DNA from: Legionellales bacterium
GTDB taxonomy: Bacteria > Pseudomonadota > Gammaproteobacteria > Legionellales > Legionellaceae
Assembly (NCBI GenBank): GCA_003489505.1
Contig: DNMA01000192.1
Span: forward strand, 1 to 5,244
Reading direction: 5' to 3'
Length of the DNA: 5,244 bases
In this document: positions 1 to 5,244 of the stretch, one piece after another
Layout: each line of letters starts with the position of its first letter
Numbering within the stretch: position 1 is the first letter of the stretch
The notes under the pieces: generated by a model
The model's database searches: none
The model's input: only the letters and a program-made list of their open reading frames with translations
Told to the model about the DNA's origin: nothing
Translations under genes and position numbers: made by a program

Positions 1-1005
1 TTAAATCATAATGTAAAGGGTGTTGGCATCAATATGTCCTTATGCTTAGATTCACAAAAAGTTGCTTTTAAAACATCAGAGTATTACAGCCACGAAGGAA
101 AATTTTATACTGATAAAGAGAAAGAACAAATTTCTAAGGAATTAAGAAATAGCTTTACACAAGCATTATATAATCAAACTTGTATTGAACATTTAAAAAA
201 ACATCCTTTTCATGCGGAAGAACACTGGTTTGGTAAAGAACTTCAGACCTTATTAAAATATATCAAAGTTAACAAGATTTCTACAACAGCATTTCCCGTT
301 TGGATGCAAGAAGAATGGGATAGCATTTGGTCTAATCATTTGCAAAAATTTCCAAGAATTGAGTTTAATCTATCCAGTTCACCTTGTGAGCACTGTCGAA
401 AGTTATTCTCTAATTTACGTGAAATACTGAATAAACAAGGAATTTTCATCCCTATTGTTATCCATTATATCTCCCCTTATTTAACAGAAGAGGTAACAGC
501 AAGTCAGACACTTATTGTCCCATTTAATACCAAATCAGAATTCATTAAGACTGATCTTTGTCTAAAGACTGCTTATAAAAATTCAAAAGATACTAAAATT
601 CTCAACTTTCTAAATTGGTTAGATGAAAACCACCTTGATCTTTTAGATTCTGAAATCTATGATTTGATTGCCTGGGTGCGATTGGGTGGGCAGCATAAAA
701 ATTCTTTTTCACTCATTCAAGGGCATCTCAATTGCAAGTTATCCTCTATTCAAGATCCAAAAGATTTGGCATGGATTTTTGCCGCTTTGCAACGCATGCC
801 TAAAAAAATGCTCAACCAAGATATTGAAAACACCCAATTGGCTATTTCATCTATTTTTTATAATCAACCTGCTAAGAATCAAAATATCAAAAAAGTTTCT
901 CATTCAGAAGCTAAAACATCGCATCACTTTTGTTTAAACTTTTTGATGAACATGATAGTGCAATATAATCAGATGGAATCGACTGCTCCGACTTTAAATT
1001 TTTAG
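1..1005 (+). CDS. Candidate cytidine-deaminase-fold protein (HAE / PCxxC zinc motif), probably 5'-truncated by the window edge
   Basis: I do not recognise this as a named gene. Residues are numbered from the first ATG (base 34). It shows H60-A61-E62 at the start of a helix, then after an insert a hydrophobic strand (about 108-114) running into S-P117-C118-E-H-C121 and a helix (118-134), then a strongly hydrophobic strand (137-148). This order (HxE helix, strand, PCxxC helix, strand) is that of zinc-dependent deaminases: His and two Cys bind zinc and Glu shuttles the proton. The S-x-S-P-C-x-x-C context and the following strand ending P-Y-L recall AID/APOBEC and bacterial toxin deaminases. Substrate is unknown. 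The H60-C118 gap (58 residues) is longer than in typical APOBECs, implying an insertion. Residues 160-323 are unassigned, mostly helical, with an L-D-rich stretch at 194-216. No signal peptide or clear membrane segment is seen. The frame is open from base 1, and ATG 34 has only a distant AAAGGG (15-20), so the true start may lie upstream. The fold is an inference from motif and order. Confidence 0.7.
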   Translation, partial: LNHNVKGVGINMSLCLDSQKVAFKTSEYYSHEGKFYTDKEKEQISKELRNSFTQALYNQTCIEHLKKHPFHAEEHWFGKELQTLLKYIKVNKISTTAFPVWMQEEWDSIWSNHLQKFPRIEFNLSSSPCEHCRKLFSNLREILNKQGIFIPIVIHYISPYLTEEVTASQTLIVPFNTKSEFIKTDLCLKTAYKNSKDTKILNFLNWLDENHLDLLDSEIYDLIAWVRLGGQHKNSFSLIQGHLNCKLSSIQDPKDLAWIFAALQRMPKKMLNQDIENTQLAISSIFYNQPAKNQNIKKVSHSEAKTSHHFCLNFLMNMIVQYNQMESTAPTLNF

Positions 1006-1039
1006 TTCAAACTTTAAGCTATAATTTAGATATAGCAAG

Positions 1040-1062
1040 TAGTCTACTGACTAAATAGACTA
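1040..1062. repeat. 7-bp perfect inverted repeat downstream of the deaminase-like gene
   Basis: TAGTCTA at 1040-1046 is repeated as its reverse complement TAGACTA at 1056-1062, with a 9-base spacer. It begins 34 bases after the stop codon at 1003-1005. No T-run follows on either strand, so it is a poor intrinsic terminator. It may be an mRNA 3'-end hairpin, a protein-binding site or chance in AT-rich DNA. Confidence 0.3.
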
Positions 1063-1088
1063 GCGTTCTGGAACTTTCACTGTGATTC

Positions 1089-1114
1089 AAAAACACCAAA
1101 AGTAAAGGTGCTTT
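1089..1114. terminator. Weak, roughly symmetric terminator-like hairpin in the convergent gap
   Basis: CACC (1094-1097) and GGTG (1107-1110) can pair around a 9-base loop. The flanking A-run (1089-1093) and TTTT (1112-1115 region) extend the stem with one bulged base. A- and T-runs on the two sides mean it could act in both directions, for the gene ending at 1005 and for the minus-strand gene ending at 1207. The GC core is only four pairs, so it would be weak. This is the best terminator candidate between the two convergent genes. Confidence 0.35.
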
Positions 1115-1206
1115 TACCAGTTAGACTGCCTCAATTGTGCTTGTCAAAAAGTGTTAGAAAATAATAAAATAATAGTTGGGGTGACATCGTTCGATGAACA
1201 CTCTCT

Positions 1207-1734
1207 CTAAAGTCGGGAATCGGGCTTATTTGGCTCCTCATTTTCATCGCTTTTGCTTTCGCTATTAAAGAGATTCTTGTGCGCAGAGACAGGAATTTGA
1301 TGCAGGGCTTTTTCAAAAGAGGTAAATTTTTTATAGGGGGCTATTATTATTTTTCGTATTCCTTCTTTAAGTTCTTCTTTTTGTTTTGCATTTAATTCAA
1401 ATGGGGGTTGTTCTAATTGTCTGCCTAAACCCAAAAATAAGCTACTTGTTAACAGAAGTTGGCCAGCACGTGCGCGTATGCTAGCTTTATCTTCGGCTAG
1501 TTTCGTCATATTATTTGAATTTAACTCATCGTAAAATGTGCTTAAATATGTTTTAATAATTGTTCTAATCTGATTTTTTTGTTCTGAGCCTAAGCCAGAT
1601 ATTTCGATTTTATCGCATTTCTCAATAGCTTGCCCAAGCGTTGCGAGAAACTCTTTTTTTGCGATATCTTCAGGTAATTTTTCAGGTTGGAGCAATCTAT
1701 GGAAAAAACTAAATATGGTAGTTGTAATCGGCAT
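1207..1734 (-). CDS. Hypothetical protein, 175 residues, helical with an acidic C-terminal tail
   Basis: Not recognised. The start ATG (complement of 1732-1734) has AAGG (complement of 1742-1745) seven bases upstream, and an exact TATAAT lies further upstream, so the gene is well supported by its signals. The next in-frame Met is at about residue 76, far too late. The protein appears soluble and mainly alpha-helical: amphipathic N-terminus (1-20), helices at about 20-40 and 50-85, a more hydrophobic helix at about 86-105 (too short and interrupted for a confident membrane span), then a Lys/Glu-rich helix (114-140). The last ~20 residues are Ser/Asp/Glu/Asn/Pro-rich and look disordered. An acidic patch near the C-terminus is seen in many type IV (Dot/Icm) substrates, but the usual hydrophobic residue three or four from the end is absent, so secretion is only a guess. 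It is transcribed convergently with the deaminase-like gene and divergently from the 423-residue gene. Confidence 0.7.
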   Translation of the reverse strand: MPITTTIFSFFHRLLQPEKLPEDIAKKEFLATLGQAIEKCDKIEISGLGSEQKNQIRTIIKTYLSTFYDELNSNNMTKLAEDKASIRARAGQLLLTSSLFLGLGRQLEQPPFELNAKQKEELKEGIRKIIIAPYKKFTSFEKALHQIPVSAHKNLFNSESKSDENEEPNKPDSRL

Positions 1735-1763
1735 AATATTACCTTATCAGTTTACCTATTATC

Positions 1764-1769
1764 ATTATA
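1764..1769 (-). promoter_or_regulatory. Putative -10 box (TATAAT) for the 175-residue gene
   Basis: The minus strand reads TATAAT exactly, 29 bases upstream of the ATG at 1734. No good -35 hexamer sits 16-18 bases further upstream; that spacer is an A-rich tract. The -10 is embedded in ATCAT-tatag-ATGAT (1761-1775), a 5-bp inverted repeat that could be a repressor site or simply AT-rich chance. Confidence 0.45.
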
Positions 1770-1804
1770 GATGATTTATTTTATTTTTTGATCATTTTGC
1801 TAGG

Positions 1805-1815
1805 AATGTGACATT
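1805..1815. promoter_or_regulatory. Short palindrome in the divergent promoter region (possible operator)
   Basis: AATGT-G-ACATT is a perfect 5+1+5 palindrome between the two divergent starts (1734 and 1901). Its centre lies about 40 bases upstream of the minus-strand TATAAT, a position where an activator could bind. It contains the half-site TGTGA but not the matching right half, so it is not a convincing CRP site. A wider TGGCG (1820-1824) / CGCCA (1845-1849) inverted repeat lies beside it. Function is not established. Confidence 0.25.
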
Positions 1816-1865
1816 TTCATGGCGTTACAACAAATCATTACATCCGCCAACCCATTCCTGATTTT

Positions 1866-1876
1866 TATACTATACT
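1866..1876 (+). promoter_or_regulatory. Putative -10 region (two overlapping TATACT boxes) for the 423-residue gene
   Basis: TATACT occurs at 1866-1871 and again at 1871-1876, sharing one base, 25-30 bases before the GTG start. Each differs from TATAAT at one position. No good -35 element is present at 16-18 bases upstream (that stretch is CCGCCAACCC-like), so activity may depend on an activator, or the real promoter may differ. Confidence 0.4.
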
Positions 1877-1888
1877 CGTTAATAATAT

Positions 1889-1895
1889 AAGGAGA
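1889..1895 (+). promoter_or_regulatory. Strong ribosome-binding site that decides a GTG start
   Basis: AAGGAGA lies with its GGAG core six bases before GTG at 1901. This near-consensus Shine-Dalgarno at ideal spacing fixes the start codon of the 423-residue protein as GTG rather than the later in-frame ATGs at residues 28 and 30. Confidence 0.8.
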
Positions 1896-1900
1896 AAATT

Positions 1901-3172
1901 GTGGACAGGGTTCTGGCCTTAGCCTTGTTGAAATTAGAAGATAAGCCTTCAAGTGAGGCGGTCTTAGCTAATTTTCATCAAATGAAAATGCGCTTCCCAG
2001 AAGAAGTGAAAACCTATGAGCAAGCAAGAGATGTCTTACTCATGGATAATCTACGTCAAGATTGTCGGTCTATTGGTGAATTAGTAAAAACTTGCGGTCT
2101 TGAACTTGAAATTAAAATTCTGCCACGCTACATCAAAACCAAAATTGAATTAGAAGGCCATAAAAGAAATCTTGTCTTATTAGCCATTGAAGGTATCAAA
2201 GTCCAAGCACAATTGATATTAAAAGAATTAGAGGCATGGGATGAACTCAAACGCCACCCCAAAATTGGAACGGCTCTTGAATATTTTCATTTTGATAACC
2301 ATTTACCCAAATTATATCAAGAAATATTTATTCACTCTTTAAATGAATATCATATCAGTTTAGATAAAATCGTCGATATCAAAGTCAGTTTAATGAATTA
2401 TCGAAACTATATTTTTATCAATTTAAAAAATTATTGCTTAAACATTATCGAGCAATTTGAACAAGCTAAACTTTATAACACTCAAGACTATCAAGATTTT
2501 AAAGATAATATTCATGGCTGCAAAAACTTATATCAAATGAATGAAATGCTTCTGAGCTTGGTCGAAGCAGAATTTCAGCATCTCGATATACTGAAAAAAG
2601 ATTGTGAAGACTTAGAACAAGCCATTAAAGGGATTCATACCCCCAAACCCACCCATGTTTTTAGCCCCATTTTGCATTGGCATGACTATAAACTTTTACT
2701 TTTACAAGAACTTAAAAATCAATCGATCACACAACTTTTTCATCTTTGCCGAGAATTTTCCAAAGAAGAAGTGAGTTGGACCGATTTTTTCAATTATGTT
2801 TCTTATGAAATTCATCAAGCAAAAAATAAAGAGCAAGTACTTTTACTATGTCAGCACTTCATGGATGTCACTTTAGAATATCATCAAATTCGAGACTGGC
2901 TAAAAATGCAAGCCATCAATCCTGATCTTAAAAACTCTCTTAAAGCAGCTTTTGGTTTAATTCCACCTAATCTTCGAGGAACCGCATTTCAAATCGTTCA
3001 AAATCAACAATTAAAACGAAATATTTTGATTGATACCCTACTCCAAGAGACTCTCAAAGATAGTAAAGCTCAACTGATGGAATTAGCAGGCATTGCACCC
3101 TATAGTTACTTGATTCATGAGACCGACTCATTAAGAGAAATCTCAAAAATCGTCTTAAAAATGAAATTATAA
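1901..3172 (+). CDS. Hypothetical all-helical protein with a degenerate J-domain-like N-terminus
   Basis: Not a recognised gene. The GTG start is set by a near-consensus Shine-Dalgarno. Residues 3-48 follow the J-domain pattern: a short Leu-rich helix (3-12), a P-S-S-E turn (16-19), a second helix with hydrophobics at 21, 25 and 28, then R-F-P-E (31-34) where DnaJ has Y-H-P-D, and a third helix with A-R-D-V-L (42-46) matching the A-Y-E-V-L of DnaJ. The alignment to E. coli DnaJ from residue 9 is nearly gapless up to the HPD site, where the essential His is missing, so classical Hsp70 ATPase stimulation is not expected. The remaining ~370 residues look helical, rich in Leu, Lys, Glu, Gln and His, with a possible coiled coil at about 210-245 and no signal peptide or membrane span. 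It stands alone: divergent from the 175-residue gene, tail-to-tail with alaS 39 bases away. The J-like reading is inference; the remainder has no assignment. Confidence 0.72.
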   Translation: MDRVLALALLKLEDKPSSEAVLANFHQMKMRFPEEVKTYEQARDVLLMDNLRQDCRSIGELVKTCGLELEIKILPRYIKTKIELEGHKRNLVLLAIEGIKVQAQLILKELEAWDELKRHPKIGTALEYFHFDNHLPKLYQEIFIHSLNEYHISLDKIVDIKVSLMNYRNYIFINLKNYCLNIIEQFEQAKLYNTQDYQDFKDNIHGCKNLYQMNEMLLSLVEAEFQHLDILKKDCEDLEQAIKGIHTPKPTHVFSPILHWHDYKLLLLQELKNQSITQLFHLCREFSKEEVSWTDFFNYVSYEIHQAKNKEQVLLLCQHFMDVTLEYHQIRDWLKMQAINPDLKNSLKAAFGLIPPNLRGTAFQIVQNQQLKRNILIDTLLQETLKDSKAQLMELAGIAPYSYLIHETDSLREISKIVLKMKL

Positions 3173-3203
3173 AAAAAGCCCAGGTCTTAGAAACCCAGGC
3201 TTT
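3171..3203 (-). terminator. Rho-independent terminator of alaS
   Basis: Read on the minus strand, AAAGCC-TG-GGT pairs with ACC-TG-GGCTTT around a 7-base loop. The two central TG steps form U-G and G-U wobbles, giving an 11-bp stem (3175-3185 with 3193-3203) that ends in seven T residues (complement of 3171-3177). On the plus strand the same two positions are C-A and A-C mismatches and there is only TTT after the stem, so the hairpin favours the alaS direction. It starts 9 bases after the alaS stop and abuts the stop codon (3170-3172) of the opposing gene. Confidence 0.82.
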
Positions 3204-3211
3204 GATAGCAC

Positions 3212-3229
3212 TTAAGCGAATACGCTTAA
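3212..3229. repeat. 7-bp inverted repeat spanning the alaS stop codon
   Basis: TTAAGCG (3212-3218) and CGCTTAA (3223-3229) are perfect reverse complements around a 4-base loop, and include the alaS stop codon and last codons. The alaS mRNA would thus end in two consecutive hairpins, this one and the terminator. On the plus strand it could also serve as a downstream hairpin for the 423-residue gene, but no T-run of length follows. Confidence 0.4.
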
Positions 3230-5244
3230 TTTGTCTTTAATGAGGCTAATCTTTTGTTCTAAATCCTCAGGCAAAGGACCACCACCTTGGGCAAAGTCAG
3301 GACGACCACCTCCACGTGGGCATAAGATTTTGACCCAATCAGCCGCACTACCTGCTTGTACCTGTAAAGCCTTAGGCACTGAAACCATCACATGGATATT
3401 ATCAGCTTGAATAGAATATAAAATAATCATCCATTCGGGTTTTAAATCTTTTAATAAATCACTTAAAACACGTAAAGACTTCACATCATATTCATCCACA
3501 CGTTGCAGCAAAAAACTCGCTGGAGATTTTGCGACCCAATCACGAGCTTGTTGCAGCATGATTTTTTTCTCAAATTGCTGTAACTGTTGTTGCAAGTTTT
3601 GCATTTGTTGTTGGGTTTGTTGAATACGTTCTTCTAATTGTTCAGGACTGGTTTTAAGTGCTTGAGCAACATCTGCAACCAATTGATTTTGCTCTTGAAC
3701 AGTCTTTAAAGCATATTGACCGGTCACAAACTCCATTCGGCGCACACCGCTGGCAATGCTTGCTTCTGATAAGACTTTAAAAAATCCAATATCGCCAGTT
3801 CTTGTCGCATGTGTTCCACCACATAATTCTTGAGAGAACTCACCCATACTCAAGACTCGAACTTCTTCACCATATTTTTCACCAAATAAAGCAATCGCAC
3901 CTTTTTCTTGCGCTTTCTCCAGTGATAAAAGCTCGGTTTGCACGGGTGCGTTTTCTCGAACTCTGGCATTAACCCATTGCTCAAGCTGATTTAACTCTTC
4001 ACGACTCAAACCACGATTAAATGAAAAGTCAAAACGACTTCTATCAGCAGTTACCAAAGAACCTTTTTGAGAAACGCTCTCACCAAACATATCGCGTAAA
4101 GCTGCATGTAAGATATGAGTTGCTGTATGATTGAGACGAATCGCTTGTCTTCTTTTTTCATCGACTTTGGCATGCACAAGTTCTTGTTCTTGGATACTGC
4201 CCAGTGCGACATAACCCATGTGTAAAATCAATTCACCTTTGCGCTGAGTATCGGTAACGACAAACTCGCCTTGTGGGCCAAAAATTTTGCCTTCATCACC
4301 CACTTGTCCACCACTTTCAGCATAAAAAGGCGTTTGAGCGAGTATTAAAATACCTGATTGCCCTTCTTGAAGCGCTTGTACAGGCTTTCCTTCAGATAAT
4401 ATACTTTGAACCCCAGAATGCACATCGCTATGTTGATAACCATGAAACTCACAAGCCTGAAGATGCGTTGGTAAATCCAAATACTCTGTTTGAAACTGCT
4501 GATTCGATTGAGATTGCTGACGCTGGGCTTGCATACAAGCTTCAAATCCTGCCATATCAATCTGGTAACCCGCTTCTCTTGCTGCATCGGCAGTCAAATC
4601 AACCGGAAACCCATAAGTATCATATAATTTAAAGACCACGTCCCCTGGTAATAAACGGTTTTGGCAACTGGCCATAGATTCTTGTAATAACTTTAAGCCT
4701 TGATGAATGGTTCGAATAAATTGCTCTTCCTCTTGTTTTAAGAAATCTTGAATCAATTTTTTCTTATCTTTCAAGTAAGGATAAGCATCTCCCATTTTTT
4801 CAATGACTGCTGGCACCAATTGATGCATAAATGGCGAAGGTAAACTGAGTTTTTGGCCATGACGAATAGCACGTCGAATAATGCGTCTTAACACATAACC
4901 TCGACCTTCATTACTTGGGATAACGCCATCGGCTAATAAAAAGCTACAAGAACGGATATGATCAGCTATCACCTGAATACTTGGAGAATTCATATCCAAT
5001 TCTGAAGAAAGTTTTGCAATCGCTTGTTTCAGATGGACAAAAATATCTGTATCGTAATTACTACAAACCCCTTGCATCACGGCGGCAATTCGTTCTAAAC
5101 CCATACCGGTATCGACAGATGGTTTGGGTAAAGGATGCATTTGACCTGAGGGGGCGCGATTAAACTGCATAAACACTACATTCCAGATTTCGACGTATCG
5201 GTCACCATCCATATCAGGGGAACCTGGTGGGCCACCAGCAACTG
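3212..5244 (-). CDS. alaS: Alanyl-tRNA synthetase, C-terminal three quarters (5' end beyond the right edge)
   Basis: AlaRS charges tRNA-Ala with alanine in the cytoplasm and hydrolyses mischarged Ser/Gly-tRNA-Ala. The frame continues past the Met at 5212: upstream codons read G-G-P-P-G-S-P-D before D-G-D-R-Y, as in E. coli AlaRS, so that Met is internal. About 676 residues are visible of an expected ~870-880; the catalytic N-terminus (motifs 1 and 2) is off-window. Numbering from Met 5212: E-I-W-N (8-11), class II motif 3 G-M-G-L-E-R (36-41), the tRNA-recognition helical domain (about 75-225), editing-domain zinc residues H362-x3-H366 and C464-x3-H468, a Gln-rich coiled-coil linker (about 524-556), and the C-Ala domain with G-G-G-R-P-D-F (634-640) and G-G-G (643-645). 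All key editing residues are intact and the protein ends normally, so it should be functional. E. coli has recA-recX-alaS-csrA; here no csrA follows, and a terminator ends the transcript directly. Confidence 0.98.
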   Translation of the reverse strand, partial: VAGGPPGSPDMDGDRYVEIWNVVFMQFNRAPSGQMHPLPKPSVDTGMGLERIAAVMQGVCSNYDTDIFVHLKQAIAKLSSELDMNSPSIQVIADHIRSCSFLLADGVIPSNEGRGYVLRRIIRRAIRHGQKLSLPSPFMHQLVPAVIEKMGDAYPYLKDKKKLIQDFLKQEEEQFIRTIHQGLKLLQESMASCQNRLLPGDVVFKLYDTYGFPVDLTADAAREAGYQIDMAGFEACMQAQRQQSQSNQQFQTEYLDLPTHLQACEFHGYQHSDVHSGVQSILSEGKPVQALQEGQSGILILAQTPFYAESGGQVGDEGKIFGPQGEFVVTDTQRKGELILHMGYVALGSIQEQELVHAKVDEKRRQAIRLNHTATHILHAALRDMFGESVSQKGSLVTADRSRFDFSFNRGLSREELNQLEQWVNARVRENAPVQTELLSLEKAQEKGAIALFGEKYGEEVRVLSMGEFSQELCGGTHATRTGDIGFFKVLSEASIASGVRRMEFVTGQYALKTVQEQNQLVADVAQALKTSPEQLEERIQQTQQQMQNLQQQLQQFEKKIMLQQARDWVAKSPASFLLQRVDEYDVKSLRVLSDLLKDLKPEWMIILYSIQADNIHVMVSVPKALQVQAGSAADWVKILCPRGGGRPDFAQGGGPLPEDLEQKISLIKDKLSVFA

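Noticed and set aside
668..937. 89-residue plus-strand open frame inside the deaminase-like gene
   Set aside because: Overlaps the longer frame wholly, has no ribosome-binding site and an implausible composition; a shadow frame.
1190..1200. CATCG/CGATG hairpin just beyond the 175-residue gene as its terminator
   Set aside because: Stem is only 4-5 bp with almost no loop and no adjoining T-run.
1131..1316. 61-residue minus-strand open frame
   Set aside because: Overlaps the 3' end of the 175-residue gene in another frame and lacks a Shine-Dalgarno; a shadow.
1207..1734. The 175-residue protein as immunity partner of the deaminase-like protein
   Set aside because: It is on the opposite strand, convergent, 201 bases away and has its own promoter; immunity genes are normally co-directional and adjacent.
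1807..1822. CRP-binding site in the divergent promoter region
   Set aside because: Only the left half-site TGTGA is present; the right half does not match TCACA at the required spacing.
4273..4632. 119-residue plus-strand frame, and a minus-strand frame at 4345-4587
   Set aside because: Both lie inside the intact alaS reading frame and show no protein family features.
4981..5163. 60-residue plus-strand frame opposite alaS
   Set aside because: Antisense shadow of a conserved AlaRS segment; no start signals.
5210..5212. ATG as the start of alaS
   Set aside because: The frame stays open upstream and the preceding residues (G-G-P-P-G-S-P-D) match conserved AlaRS sequence, so this Met is internal and the gene is cut by the window edge.

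Overview
The window holds four protein-coding genes: one clear housekeeping gene (alaS) and three AT-rich genes that I do not recognise as named genes. The AlaRS sequence is of the bacterial, gammaproteobacterial-like kind. The low-GC accessory genes, long helical orphan proteins and a eukaryote-style deaminase motif suggest an intracellular or host-associated gammaproteobacterium, possibly of the Legionella/Coxiella/Berkiella type. That placement is inference from general character; there is no rRNA or other decisive marker here.

Layout. Bases 1-1005 (+) encode a protein whose reading frame is open to the left edge. It carries a cytidine-deaminase-type zinc signature: His-Ala-Glu at 211-219 and Pro-Cys-x-x-Cys at 382-396, the latter between a predicted beta strand and helix. 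Bases 1006-1206 are a convergent gap with weak hairpins and no gene. Bases 1207-1734 (-) encode a 175-residue orphan with an acidic, disordered-looking C-terminal tail. Bases 1735-1900 are a divergent promoter region with an exact TATAAT on the minus strand, TATACT boxes on the plus strand and a short palindrome. Bases 1901-3172 (+) encode a 423-residue, almost wholly helical protein that begins at GTG behind a strong ribosome-binding site. Its first ~48 residues resemble a J-domain that has lost the HPD histidine. Bases 3212-5244 (-) are the C-terminal three quarters of alaS (alanyl-tRNA synthetase), running off the right edge, with a rho-independent terminator at 3171-3203 in the tail-to-tail gap.

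The genes do not form an operon: their strands alternate (+ - + -). The alaS gene is unrelated in function to the other three. The three orphans look like an accessory block placed beside a core gene. The most interesting item is the candidate deaminase, which could be a secreted nucleic-acid or nucleotide deaminase acting as a toxin or host-directed effector. No adjacent co-directional immunity gene is visible, which fits a host-directed effector better than an interbacterial toxin. No tRNA, rRNA, CRISPR array, insertion sequence or transposase was seen.
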